A stretch of 17,186 bases of DNA from CAYGLV01 sp964351025 (GCA_964351025.1 CAYGLV010000051.1:1-17186), one strand, 5' to 3'; numbered from the stretch's first letter, positions 7,011-15,636 are shown. Numbers and translations are program-made. Notes: generated by a model not told the origin, from the sequence alone.

Positions 7011-7948
7011 CCAGTTTGCGCACAGAGCGCGGCCAGGCCGCGGTCCTCACCGTCGTCTTCCTGACCGTCCTGCTCGGGATGGTCGCGTTGGTGCTCGACG
7101 TCGGCTCGTGGTATCGGGAGCAGCGCGCGACACAGTCGGCCGCGGACGCGGCCGCGCTGGCGGCCGCGCAGGCGCTCCCGGGGGGCCCGGCCGCCGCCCG
7201 CGCCCTTGCCGACGAGTACGTCGTGAAGAACGGCGGCGGTGAGCGCGAGATCACGTTCTCGTCGCGCGTCCTGCCGAACGACACCGTCACCGTCCGCATC
7301 GAGCGCGACGTGCCGGGCGTCTTCGCGAAGCTCTTCGGCATCGCCTCCGTGAGTGTCGGCGCCAAGGCCGCCGCACGTTCCGCCGGGCTCGATGCCGCCC
7401 GGTGGGTCGCCCCGATCGTCGTCAACATCAAGCATCCGAAGCTGAGCTGCGCGACCGACGCACTGGGCCGTCCGGTCCCGTGCTACGGCGATCCCACAGA
7501 GCTCGCGCTCGAGAACATGCACAAGCCCGGCTCCGGCGACGCCGCGGGTTCGTTCGGGCTGATCAACCTCGATACCGGAGATGCCGGCAGCGCCGGCGCC
7601 TCGACGCTCGGAACCTGGATCGAGCGAGGGTTCGACGAGTATATGAGGCTCGGTAAATATATGTCCGTACCGTCGGCGATGTTCAACGATTCGCATATCA
7701 AGGGTGCGCTCGATTACCGGCTGAATGACACGCTGCTGTTTCCCATCTACGACAAGATAACCGGATCGGGATCGGGGGCGGAATACACGATCGTCGGCTG
7801 GGTGGGGTTCAAAGTGACGGGATTCGTGGCGACCGGAAGCACCAGCAAAGTCATCGGCTCGTTCACGGAGACGATCTGGGAAGGGATTCAGTCTCAGTCG
7901 GGCACCAATTCCGATTTCGGAGTGCGAGCGATCGCGCTCGTCGAATAG
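7007..7948 (+). CDS. TadG-like Flp pilus assembly protein with a divergent C-terminal region
   Basis: The first 70 residues are the TadE/G-like N-terminal domain: ERGQAAVLTVVFLTVLLGMVALVLDVG is the membrane helix, followed by WYREQRATQSAADAAALAAAQAL, the standard TadG pattern. Residues about 70-125 continue the usual beta-rich region ending in AKAAARSAG. Residues 126-313 are not recognised and contain two Cys (about 145 and 157). In this last part, from about 7620 to the stop, the DNA is visibly less GC-rich than its neighbours and uses codons such as ATA, AAA and TAT. It lacks the VWA domain of longer TadG proteins; a VWA domain appears instead in the TadB-like gene downstream. ATG overlaps the previous stop (ATGA). 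Confidence 0.8.
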   Translation: MTSLRTERGQAAVLTVVFLTVLLGMVALVLDVGSWYREQRATQSAADAAALAAAQALPGGPAAARALADEYVVKNGGGEREITFSSRVLPNDTVTVRIERDVPGVFAKLFGIASVSVGAKAAARSAGLDAARWVAPIVVNIKHPKLSCATDALGRPVPCYGDPTELALENMHKPGSGDAAGSFGLINLDTGDAGSAGASTLGTWIERGFDEYMRLGKYMSVPSAMFNDSHIKGALDYRLNDTLLFPIYDKITGSGSGAEYTIVGWVGFKVTGFVATGSTSKVIGSFTETIWEGIQSQSGTNSDFGVRAIALVE

Positions 7949-7981
7949 GGCTACCGAGAAAAGAGAAGGAAGAAACCGCCC

Positions 7982-8755
7982 ATGACATACCGCCTGAAGA
8001 ACATCTCGATTGCGATCGCGCTGGCGCTCGTGGCCGCGCTTCTGACGAGCTACTACGTGACGAACTACCAGCGGAGCGTCCGCCACGACGAGACGAACGT
8101 CCAGGTCTTCGTCGCGGCGCGCGACATCCCGGCCGGCACCGGCGGCGCAGACCTCGTCGCGAAGGGGATGCTCACGAAGGCCGACGTCGTGCGCCGCAAC
8201 GTCGTCCCCGGCTCCATCTCCGATCCCGCGCAGATCGACGAGCTCGTGGCGACGCAGCCGATCTTCGCGGGCGAGCAGGTGACGACGCGCCGCTTCGCGA
8301 CGCCGGCCGAACGCGGGATTCGCGCGCAGCTCACAGGCACGATGAGGGCGATCCAGGTGGAGGGGGACGAGCACCAGCTCCTCGCCGGGACGCTCCGGGC
8401 GGGCGATCGCATCGACGTCGTCGCCTCGGTCAAGGTCGATGGCGAGAGGGAGATCCATGCCACTCGGATCGTCCTGCGTGACATCGAGGTCCTGAAGGCG
8501 CCGCCCGGCGCGGGCGCCGGGGCGGCCAAGCTCAGCGGGTCGAGCTCCGGCCTCTCCGTGCTCCTGGCCGTGACCGACACCCAGGTCCAGAAGCTGTTCC
8601 ACGTCTTGAAGCACGGCGACTGGTCGCTCGAGCTGCGGCCGCCCGTCAAGTCCAGCGACAGCCCGGAGACGATCGTCTGGGTCGGCTCGATCCTGCGCGA
8701 CGGGCTCCGCAGTGGCCAGCTCGACGAGCTCGAGTCCGGAGGAGGAACGCGATGA
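7982..8755 (+). CDS. cpaB: Flp pilus assembly protein CpaB/RcpC
   Basis: The 257-aa protein begins with one membrane helix (residues about 8-25) and then has a SAF-type domain (VQVFVAARDIPAGT at about 38-51, with later QPIFAGEQVTTRRF) and the CpaB/RcpC C-terminal region with the LRAGDRIDVVAS strand and LSVLLAVTDTQVQKLFHVLKHG. CpaB proteins sit on the outer face of the membrane and take part in pilus assembly. AGAGAAGGAAG lies upstream of the ATG. A 33-bp gap separates it from the TadG-like gene, the longest gap between flp2 and the coiled-coil gene. Its stop overlaps cpaE by 4 bp (ATGA). Confidence 0.9.
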   Translation: MTYRLKNISIAIALALVAALLTSYYVTNYQRSVRHDETNVQVFVAARDIPAGTGGADLVAKGMLTKADVVRRNVVPGSISDPAQIDELVATQPIFAGEQVTTRRFATPAERGIRAQLTGTMRAIQVEGDEHQLLAGTLRAGDRIDVVASVKVDGEREIHATRIVLRDIEVLKAPPGAGAGAAKLSGSSSGLSVLLAVTDTQVQKLFHVLKHGDWSLELRPPVKSSDSPETIVWVGSILRDGLRSGQLDELESGGGTR

Positions 8756-9942
8756 CCAGCACCGGCGAGAGCCCGCGCGAGCGGGTTCGGATCTACGTCA
8801 CGGGGACGTGCGACGGACTCGAGCGGCTACGCGACGCGCTCGCGTCGCACTCCGAGCTCGACGTCGTCGGCTGGAGCGACCAGGTCGCCGAGGCGAGCGC
8901 CGCGCTCGCGGGCGGCCATCTCCAGGTCGTCGTCCACGCGACCCGGGAGGCGGCGCTGCCGGCCGGGGAGCTCGCCGCGATCCGGGAGCACACGCGGGCG
9001 CCGATCGTCGTCCTGGCGTCGGGGGAGTCCTCGGCCCTGCTCGAGGACGCGCTCGACGCCGACGTCGCGGACGTCCTGCTGCTGCCGCAGCTGACCGAGA
9101 ACGTCGTCTTCGCTCTGCGCAAGGCGGGGCACGCGGGCCGGCGGATCCTGGCCGAGGGCGCGCAGGGCCGCCAGGGCAGGATCGTCACCGTCTTCTCGCC
9201 GAAGGGCGGGACGGGGAAGACCGTCACGGCGACGAACCTCGCCGCCTCGTTCGCGAAGTACGAGCGCAAGCGGACGCTCCTGCTCGACCTCGACCTCCAG
9301 TTCGGCGACGCCGCGATCATGCTCGGGCTCGAGCCGGAGAAGACGATCTACGACCTCGTCGTCGCCCCCGGGGAGCTCGACTCGGAGAAGCTCGCCGGCT
9401 ACACGACGCGCCACCAGTGCGGCCTCGACATCCTGCCCGCGCCGCTCCGCCCCGAGGACGCGGAGCTCGTGACGGAGTCGAAGCTCGCGCGCCTGCTCGA
9501 GGTCGCGCGCGAGTCCTACGACGTGATCGTCGTCGACACGTCGCCGTTCTTCCACGGGCCGATGCTGGCGACGCTCGACCGGACCGACGAGCTGCTCATG
9601 ATCTGCGGGCTCGACGTGCCGACCTTGAAGAACGTGCGCCTCTCGATGCAGACGCTCGAGCTGCTGTCGTTCCCGGCGCAGCGGATCCGGTTCGTCCTCA
9701 ATCGCTCGAACTCGAAGGTCGGGATGAGCAAGAAGGAGGTCGAGGACGCGCTCGGCATCCAGATCCGCTTCGAGCTGCCGTCCGACCGGGCCGTGCCGCT
9801 CGGCGTCAACCGGGGCCAGCCGCCCGCGATCGCCGACGCGGGAGCCGACTTCTCGCGTGCGATCCGCGAGATCGCGAAGTCGCTGCTCGCCCCCGAGGCG
9901 CCCAGGAAGCGCCGCAGGCTCGCGGCGCTCGCGAGGGCCTGA
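8752..9942 (+). CDS. cpaE: CpaE/TadZ-family pilus localisation ATPase
   Basis: The 396-aa protein has an N-terminal receiver-like domain (residues about 8-125) and a MinD/ParA-type ATPase domain from about residue 140. The deviant Walker A is FSPKGGTGKT, with K151 and K156, followed by LLLDLDLQFGDAAIMLGL (Walker A' region), and YDVIVVDTSPFFHGPML as Walker B. CpaE/TadZ proteins place the Tad machinery at a cell pole or focus. The N-terminal domain lacks the usual DD near its first strand and the clear phospho-Asp context, so it is probably a pseudo-receiver. It overlaps cpaB by 4 bp (ATGA) and cpaF by 1 bp (TGATG). Confidence 0.92.
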   Translation: MTSTGESPRERVRIYVTGTCDGLERLRDALASHSELDVVGWSDQVAEASAALAGGHLQVVVHATREAALPAGELAAIREHTRAPIVVLASGESSALLEDALDADVADVLLLPQLTENVVFALRKAGHAGRRILAEGAQGRQGRIVTVFSPKGGTGKTVTATNLAASFAKYERKRTLLLDLDLQFGDAAIMLGLEPEKTIYDLVVAPGELDSEKLAGYTTRHQCGLDILPAPLRPEDAELVTESKLARLLEVARESYDVIVVDTSPFFHGPMLATLDRTDELLMICGLDVPTLKNVRLSMQTLELLSFPAQRIRFVLNRSNSKVGMSKKEVEDALGIQIRFELPSDRAVPLGVNRGQPPAIADAGADFSRAIREIAKSLLAPEAPRKRRRLAALARA

Positions 9943-11360
9943 TGGGCCTGCACGACCGGCTCTCGAAGGGGAACGGGACCATCGGCGAGGTCGCCGAGCG
10001 TCCGGCCGCGCTCGCCGGCCCCGCTCACGTCCCGGCCGCGGAGACCGCCGACCCCTACGCGGAGCTCAAGACCAACATCCATCACGCGGTCATCGCGAAG
10101 GTCGGGCCGGAGCTCTTCAAGCGCGAGAGCGGTGAGGATCTCTCCGAGCGTGTCCTCCTCGCCGTCACCGAGCAGCTCGCGCTCGACCGTACGCCGCTGA
10201 CCCGCGAGGAGCGGCGCCGGATCGTGCGCGAGATCGCCGACGACGTGCTCGGCTACGGCCCGCTCGAGTCCCTCCTGCGCGACGACTCGATCAGCGAGGT
10301 GATGGTGAACAACTTCGACCGGATCTTCGTCGAGCGGCACGGCCGCATCGAGCGGGCGGAGGCGGCGTTCGTGGACAACGCGCACCTGCTCCGGATCATC
10401 GACAAGATCGTCTCGCAGGTCGGGCGCCGGATCGACGAGGCCTCGCCGATGGTGGACGCGCGCCTGCCGGACGGGAGCCGCGTGAACGCGATCATCCCGC
10501 CTCTCTCGCTCAGAGGGCCGACGCTGACGATCCGCAAGTTCGCCCGCGACCCGTACACGATGGACGATCTGATCTCGTTCGGATCGCTGACGCCGCAGGC
10601 CGCGCAGTTCCTCTCCGCATGCGTGAAGGGCAAGCTGAACCTGCTCATCTCCGGCGGCACCGGCACCGGCAAGACGACGATGCTGAACGCGCTCTCCTCG
10701 TTCGTGCCCGGTGAGGAGCGGATCGTGACGATCGAGGACGCGGCCGAGCTCCAGCTCCAGCAGGAGCACGTGATCACGCTCGAGTCACGGCCGCCGAACA
10801 TCGAGGGGCAGGGCGAGATCCGGATCCGCGAGCTCGTCCGGAACGCCCTGCGCATGCGCCCAGACCGGATCATCATCGGCGAGGTTCGCGGCGCGGAGAC
10901 GCTCGACATGCTCCAGGCGATGAACACGGGGCACGAGGGCTCGCTGACGACGATTCACGCGAACGCCCCGCGCGACGCGCTCGCCCGGCTGGAGACGCTC
11001 GTCCTCACGGCCGGGATCGACCTGCCGCTGCGCGCGATCCGCGAGCAGATCTCGAGTGCGTTCGACGTGCTCGTCCAGATCTCACGGCTCGTCGACGGCT
11101 CGCGCCGCCTCACGCACGTGACCGAGGTGCTGCGGATGGAGTCGGACGTCATCACGCTGCAGGACCTCTTCGTCGCGAAGCCGCCGGACGAGGAGGCGGC
11201 CGCGGTCCGCGGCTCGCGCCTGCTCGCGCCGCTCACCTGCACGGGGCTCAAGCCGCATTTCCTCGAGAAGCTCGCTTCGAACGGCGTCGTGCTGCCACCG
11301 GCGTTCTTCCGCGAGGACGTGCCCACCTTCGGCGGTGCCGGCTACGGAGGCTTCCAGTGA
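9942..11360 (+). CDS. cpaF: Tad secretion ATPase CpaF/TadA
   Basis: The 472-aa GSPE-family ATPase powers pilin export and Flp pilus assembly at the inner face of the membrane. The N-terminal half has the CpaF signature GYGPLESLLRDDSISEVMVN; the Walker A is GGTGTGKT (238-245), followed by the IVTIEDAAEL Asp-box, the Walker B-region RPDRIIIGEVRGAE and the His-box GHEGSLTTIHANAP. All expected motifs are intact. A frame open back to 8712 exists, but its first 410 codons are an Ala/Arg/Gly-rich shadow of cpaE; ATG 9942, overlapping the cpaE stop as TGATG, is the real start. The last 60 residues after the ATPase core are rich in Ala, Gly and Phe. Its stop overlaps the GTG of the next gene. Confidence 0.95.
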   Translation: MGLHDRLSKGNGTIGEVAERPAALAGPAHVPAAETADPYAELKTNIHHAVIAKVGPELFKRESGEDLSERVLLAVTEQLALDRTPLTREERRRIVREIADDVLGYGPLESLLRDDSISEVMVNNFDRIFVERHGRIERAEAAFVDNAHLLRIIDKIVSQVGRRIDEASPMVDARLPDGSRVNAIIPPLSLRGPTLTIRKFARDPYTMDDLISFGSLTPQAAQFLSACVKGKLNLLISGGTGTGKTTMLNALSSFVPGEERIVTIEDAAELQLQQEHVITLESRPPNIEGQGEIRIRELVRNALRMRPDRIIIGEVRGAETLDMLQAMNTGHEGSLTTIHANAPRDALARLETLVLTAGIDLPLRAIREQISSAFDVLVQISRLVDGSRRLTHVTEVLRMESDVITLQDLFVAKPPDEEAAAVRGSRLLAPLTCTGLKPHFLEKLASNGVVLPPAFFREDVPTFGGAGYGGFQ

Positions 11361-13186
11361 GGCGGGCGCTGGCCACGCTCGTCGTGTTCGCCGCGGTCTT
11401 TCCCGGGAGCGCGCCCGCCGGCGCGCGGTTCGGCGGCATCGACACGAGCGCATACCCGCTGGTGCGCGCGACGGTCGTCGCCGACGACGTCCCGCAGCTG
11501 ACCGAGAACGGCCGTCCCGTGGCCGGGCTCGAGGCGGTCAACCTCGGGAGGGCGAAGAGCGTCGTGCTCGCGGTCGACCGCTCGCGCTCGATGGCGGGGC
11601 CGGCCCTGGCGGCCGCCGCGGGCGCCGCGCGCAGCTTCGTCGCGTCGAAGCGGGACGCCGACCGGATCGCCGTCGTCGGCTTCGGCTCGCGCGCGGTCGT
11701 GCTCACCGGCTTCTCGAGCGCGACGATCGACGCCGATGCGGTGCTTCGCACACTGGACGTTGACCGGCGCCAGGGAACGGCGCTCTACGACGCCGTCGTG
11801 GCCGCGGGCGCCGCGCTCTCGACGGAGCCGGCGCGCGGGCGCGTCGTCGTCCTGCTCACCGACGGGAGCGACGTCTCGAGTGAGGCGACCCTCGCCGGTG
11901 CGACCCGAGCGGCGCGCACGGCGGGAGTCGCCGTCTACGCGATCGCGATCGCGAGCCAGGACTTCTCGCCCGCGCCGCTCCGGGAGCTGGTCCGGGCCAC
12001 GGGCGGCCGCTACTACGCGGCCGCTTCGGCGGCGGCGCTCGAGGGGATCTACGCGGCGATCGCCTCCGAGCTCACGCGCACGTGGCAGCTCTCGTACGTT
12101 ACCTCCGCGCGACCGGGCGATCGGCTCCGGCTCGCGGTGCCGGGCGCCGCGGCGGCAACGACGGCGCCCGGCACCCCGATCCGGTCCGACGCGGTCGGGT
12201 CCCGCCTGCCCGGCTCGGTCTTCGCGCTAGGCCCGCTCCCCGTGGCGCTCGTCGTCGCCGCGTGCGTCTTCCTCGCGGCCGTCCTCCTGCTCGCCTCCCC
12301 GCGCGGCGACCGCCTGCGCCGTCGGCTCGCGCCGCACCTGGGCGCGCGCGTCCGCAAGCGCTCGCGCGGGCGGACGCAGGAGCGCTTCGCGACGGCGTCG
12401 ACGGTCATGCGCGCGACCGAGCGCGCGTTCGGGCACCTCCGAGTCTGGCACTCGCTCCACCGTCTGCTCGAGCGCGCCGACGTGCCGCTGCGGACCGTCG
12501 AGCTCGTCTACGCGGCGGCCGGGTCGGGTCTCGTTCTCGGCCTGCTGTGCGCCGTCGCCGGCGCTCCGGCGCTCGTCATCCTGCTCGCGCTCGCGTTCGG
12601 CACGGCCATCCCCATCGTCGTCGTCTCGGTGAAGGCGCGCCGCCGGCTCGCGGCGATCGAGGAGCAGCTTCCGGACCTGCTCGTCACGCTCGCGGCCTCG
12701 CTCAAGGCCGGCCACAGCTTCCGCCAGGGGATCCAGGCCGTCGTCGACGAGGGCCGGCCGCCGGCCAGCGCGGAGTTCAAGCGCGTGCTGACCGACACGC
12801 GCCTCGGGCGCCCGATGGACGACGCGCTCGCGGAGATGGGCGAGCGGGTCGGCTCGAAGAATCTCACTTTCGTCGTCACGGCTGTGACCATCCAGCGTCA
12901 GGTGGGCGGCAGCCTCGCCGGCATCTTCGACATGGTCGCCGACGCGGTCCGGCAGCGGCAGCAGTTCGCCCGCAAGATCCGCTCGCTGACGGCGATGGGG
13001 CGCGCGTCGGCCTACGTCCTCGTGGGCATCCCGTTCTTCCTGCTCGGCGCGATCTCGCTCGTGAACGCCGAGTACATGGACCCGCTCTACCACACCTCGA
13101 CGGGGCACCAGCTGATGGTCGGCGGGGTCGTGATGATCGTGTTCGGGTCGCTCATGCTCCGAAAAATCGTCTCCTTCAGGGGTTGA
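11357..13186 (+). CDS. tadB: VWA domain fused to a TadB-like membrane platform protein
   Basis: The 609-aa protein starts with a signal peptide (about residues 1-24, GSAPAGA before the likely cut). Residues about 66-245 form a von Willebrand factor A domain with a complete MIDAS: D74-R-S76-R-S78, T141 and D169-G. A linker and membrane segment (about 292-316) lead to a TadB-like half: two close helices (about 380-425), the T2SSF domain (about 430-545, LPDLLVTLAASLKAGHSFRQGIQ) and C-terminal helices (about 550-605). TadB and TadC form the membrane platform that CpaF drives. Here the VWA domain should face outside, where it could bind a metal-dependent ligand or pilus subunits. TadG, where VWA domains are often found, lacks one here. 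GTG 11357 overlaps the cpaF stop. Confidence 0.88.
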   Translation: MRRALATLVVFAAVFPGSAPAGARFGGIDTSAYPLVRATVVADDVPQLTENGRPVAGLEAVNLGRAKSVVLAVDRSRSMAGPALAAAAGAARSFVASKRDADRIAVVGFGSRAVVLTGFSSATIDADAVLRTLDVDRRQGTALYDAVVAAGAALSTEPARGRVVVLLTDGSDVSSEATLAGATRAARTAGVAVYAIAIASQDFSPAPLRELVRATGGRYYAAASAAALEGIYAAIASELTRTWQLSYVTSARPGDRLRLAVPGAAAATTAPGTPIRSDAVGSRLPGSVFALGPLPVALVVAACVFLAAVLLLASPRGDRLRRRLAPHLGARVRKRSRGRTQERFATASTVMRATERAFGHLRVWHSLHRLLERADVPLRTVELVYAAAGSGLVLGLLCAVAGAPALVILLALAFGTAIPIVVVSVKARRRLAAIEEQLPDLLVTLAASLKAGHSFRQGIQAVVDEGRPPASAEFKRVLTDTRLGRPMDDALAEMGERVGSKNLTFVVTAVTIQRQVGGSLAGIFDMVADAVRQRQQFARKIRSLTAMGRASAYVLVGIPFFLLGAISLVNAEYMDPLYHTSTGHQLMVGGVVMIVFGSLMLRKIVSFRG

Positions 13187-13189
13187 TCC

Positions 13190-14095
13190 GTGCTGCTCGC
13201 GCTCGCCGCCGTCCTGCTCGCCACCGCCGTCTTCCTCGCCGGCGAGGCCGTCACCCAGCCCGCCCGCGAGCGCAGGCGTTCCGTTCGCCGTGCCGCGACG
13301 TACGGGCGCATCCGGGTCGCCGGGGGCGGGATCGAGCGGCTGCGCTTTCGCGAGCGCGTGCTGGAGCCGGCCGCTCTTGCGCTCGCGCGGCTCGCCCTCC
13401 GTCTGACCCCGCGCGCCAGCATCGAATCGACGGCCGCACGGCTGCTCGCCGCCGGGGTGGGGAGGAGCCTGACGCCGACGGCGTTTCTCGCAGCGGAGGC
13501 CGCGCTCGGCCTCGTCGGCCTGCTCGCCGGCCTGGGGCTCGGAACCGTCGCCGTCGGCGGCATCGGTGCGGTCGCCCTCGCCGCGGCGCTCGGCGGCGCG
13601 GGTTTCGTCCTGCCCGGCCTCGTCGTCTCGTCCCGCGGCCGGCGCCGACGCGAAGAGATCCGCTCGCAGCTCCCCGATGCGCTCGACCTGCTCGCGGTGA
13701 GCGTCGAGGCGGGGCTCGCCTTCGACGGTGCGGTCGCGAAGCTCTCCGAGCACATGGAGGGCGCCCTCGCCGACGAGCTCTCACACACGCTCGGGGAGAT
13801 GCGGATCGGCGAGTCGCGCCAGGATGCGCTGAAGAAGCTCGCCGAGCGCGCCGCGACGCCCGAGGTGGCGAGCTTCACGCGCTCGATCATCCAGGCCGAC
13901 CAGCTCGGCATCTCGCTCGGCCGCATCCTGCGCGTGCAGGCGGCGGACACGCGGCTGAAGCGGCAGGCGGCCGCCGAGGAGCGAGCGATGAAGGCGCCGA
14001 TCAAGATGCTGTTCCCGACCGTCCTCTTCATCTTCCCGGCGATGTTCCTCGTCATCCTCGGGCCCGCGCTCCTCTCCCTGCTCGACATCTTCTGA
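13190..14095 (+). CDS. tadC: TadC-like membrane platform protein
   Basis: The 301-aa protein has an N-terminal membrane helix (1-18), a pair of helices at about 103-152, the T2SSF domain at about 155-275 (LPDALDLLAVSVEAGLAFDGAV, then SFTRSIIQADQLGISLGRILRVQA) and a last helix FPAMFLVILGPALLSLL. It should pair with the TadB-like half of the gene before it. The GTG start is one codon after the TadB stop and in the same frame (TGA TCC GTG), so it cannot be extended upstream; CAGGGG lies before it. Its stop overlaps the next start as TGATG. Confidence 0.92.
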   Translation: MLLALAAVLLATAVFLAGEAVTQPARERRRSVRRAATYGRIRVAGGGIERLRFRERVLEPAALALARLALRLTPRASIESTAARLLAAGVGRSLTPTAFLAAEAALGLVGLLAGLGLGTVAVGGIGAVALAAALGGAGFVLPGLVVSSRGRRRREEIRSQLPDALDLLAVSVEAGLAFDGAVAKLSEHMEGALADELSHTLGEMRIGESRQDALKKLAERAATPEVASFTRSIIQADQLGISLGRILRVQAADTRLKRQAAAEERAMKAPIKMLFPTVLFIFPAMFLVILGPALLSLLDIF

Positions 14096-15438
14096 TGAGC
14101 GCGACCGAGCACGAGACCGAGGGCGGCTTCGGCACGGGGCTGCGCGCGCAGCTGCAGCGGCGGCGCGAGGTCGATTCGCCCGTCACCGACCCCGCCCCCC
14201 CGCCGGTGGAGCCGCCCGCCGGGGCGGGCGAGCGGAGCGAGAGCGCCGGTGAGACTTCCGAGGCCCCGGAGGGTGCCGGGGAGCCCGTTGGGGCTCAGCC
14301 TGCGCGTGGGTACGACTCGGAGATCGACGCGATGCTGTCGCTCCGCTCGGCGGAGGTCGACGCCCGGGCCGGGAAGGTGGCCGCGCTCGAGGCGTCGCTC
14401 CTCGAACAGGAGCTCCAGCTCGCCGCCCGCGCCGAAGCGGCCGCGGCAGAGCAGCAGCGTCTTGCGGAGGTCAGGGCAACGCTCAGCGCCGCGGAGACGC
14501 GGACGAGCGAGCGCGAGAAGCAGATCTCGGTCAAGTTCCGCGAGCTCCAGGCCGCCGATCGCGAGCGCACCGAGTCCGCTGCGGAGCTCGCCAAGCACGA
14601 GGCGACACTCGCGCAGCGCGAGCGCTCGCTCGAGCGTGCCGCAGCGGAGCTGGCGGCGCGCGAGGCGGAGGCGTCCGAGCGCGCCGAGGCCAGGGAGTCG
14701 GTCGTCGAGACGCGGGCGTCGGCGCTCCGTGAGCGCGAGGCCGACCTCGACGAGCGGGACCGGAGCTCCGCCGAGCGCGGGCGCGAGCTGGCGAAAGCCG
14801 AAGCGTCGGTGACGGCGCGTGCCGAGCTGCTTGCCGCGCGGGACGCCGAGCTTCAGTCCCGCGCCGACCGGCTGGAGGGAGAGCGCTCCGGCCAGGGTCA
14901 GCTCGAGGCGGCCGTGAGCGCGCGCTCGACCGAGCTCGCCGCGCAGGAGAGCAACCTCGCCGCGCGCGAGGCGGAGCTGAACCTGCGCGAGGCCCAGCTC
15001 CGGCGCGGCGAGGCGGACGGCCAGACCGCGGCGGCGATGGAGATCGAAGCGCGGCGGCTCGACGACCTGCGCAGGGAGCTGGCTGCGCGCGAGGCCGAGC
15101 TCGGCAGCGGCGAGACGCTGCTCGAGTCGCAGCGCGCTCGGGTCGAGCGGCGCGAGAAGCGCCTCGCCCAGACGGAGGAGAGCATCTCCGATCGGATGCG
15201 GGAGCTCGACGAGCGCGAGGCGGAGATTGAGGCCCGCGAGGCCCGCTCCGACGCCGAGTTCGATCTGTTCAAGGCGAAGCTCGAGCAGCGCGAGCAGGCG
15301 GTCCGGGACTTCGAGCTCCGGCTCGGCAGGAAGGAGAGCGATCTCGCGGTCTACGTCGGCGAGCTGCAGGAGCAGATGGAGCAGCGCGAGGCCGACTGGT
15401 GGGAGAAGCAGCTCGGGAAGCCCGTCCCACGCGGGTAG
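14095..15438 (+). CDS. Long coiled-coil protein at the end of the Tad operon
   Basis: The 447-aa protein has no signal peptide and no membrane segment. Residues 1-75 are acidic and Pro/Gly-rich, probably disordered; residues about 76-436 are an almost unbroken Ala/Glu/Arg-rich heptad-type coiled coil with many copies of units such as LAAREAEL and LDEREAEI. The end has two tryptophans (ADWWEKQLGKP). It belongs to no functional family that I recognise. It overlaps tadC by 1 bp (TGATG), and a hairpin terminator follows, so it is the last gene of the operon and made with the pilus platform. It could be a scaffold or spacer on the inner side of the machine, or a polar organiser partnered with CpaE; both are inference. 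Repeat-driven similarity to other coiled coils makes homology calls unreliable. Confidence 0.8.
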   Translation: MSATEHETEGGFGTGLRAQLQRRREVDSPVTDPAPPPVEPPAGAGERSESAGETSEAPEGAGEPVGAQPARGYDSEIDAMLSLRSAEVDARAGKVAALEASLLEQELQLAARAEAAAAEQQRLAEVRATLSAAETRTSEREKQISVKFRELQAADRERTESAAELAKHEATLAQRERSLERAAAELAAREAEASERAEARESVVETRASALREREADLDERDRSSAERGRELAKAEASVTARAELLAARDAELQSRADRLEGERSGQGQLEAAVSARSTELAAQESNLAAREAELNLREAQLRRGEADGQTAAAMEIEARRLDDLRRELAAREAELGSGETLLESQRARVERREKRLAQTEESISDRMRELDEREAEIEAREARSDAEFDLFKAKLEQREQAVRDFELRLGRKESDLAVYVGELQEQMEQREADWWEKQLGKPVPRG

Positions 15439-15479
15439 GGCGCGGGATCGCCGGACGCTCAGGCCACGGAGAGACGACA

Positions 15480-15507
15480 CGGGGCCCGCATCACAGCACG
15501 GGCCCCG
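15480..15507 (+). terminator. Hairpin terminator of the Tad operon
   Basis: CGGGGCCCG (15480-15488) pairs perfectly with CGGGCCCCG (15499-15507) around a 10-nt loop, 41 bp after the coiled-coil gene. There is no T-run, as is common in high-GC actinobacteria. A second, smaller palindrome follows it directly. Confidence 0.65.
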
Positions 15508-15508
15508 C

Positions 15509-15524
15509 TGCTCCCAAGGGAGCA
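15509..15524. repeat. Second small hairpin after the Tad operon
   Basis: TGCTCCC-AA-GGGAGCA is a perfect 7-bp inverted repeat with a 2-nt spacer, one base after the terminator stem. It may be part of a tandem terminator or an operator for the downstream membrane protein gene. Confidence 0.4.
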
Positions 15525-15636
15525 CGAGCACGACTTCAGGGGAGAGGAGTCGCGCCGGTCAGTGCGTATCTCTTGCACAATGCTCGCCGGGATGCGAGCC
15601 TGCCCTATCGGGCCTCGGTAGACGAAAGGACTGGGT

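Noticed and set aside
8712..9941. Long open frame upstream of and continuous with cpaF
   Set aside because: It is out of frame with the clearly coding cpaE and reads as Arg/Gly/Ala-rich low-complexity sequence; cpaF starts at ATG 9942.
12082..14094. Very long open frame running through tadB and tadC into the coiled-coil gene
   Set aside because: The part before 14095 is an Arg/Ala/Pro-rich shadow of the T2SSF genes; only the part from ATG 14095 is real.
13087..15531. Long minus-strand open frame (814 codons) opposite tadC and the coiled-coil gene
   Set aside because: It has Leu/Arg/Ser-rich low-complexity sequence typical of the complement of GC-rich repetitive coding DNA and no recognisable domain.
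15573..15608. TTGCAC and CCCTAT as a -35/-10 pair for the membrane protein gene
   Set aside because: The spacing is about 24 nt, too long for a normal promoter, and the -10 match is poor.
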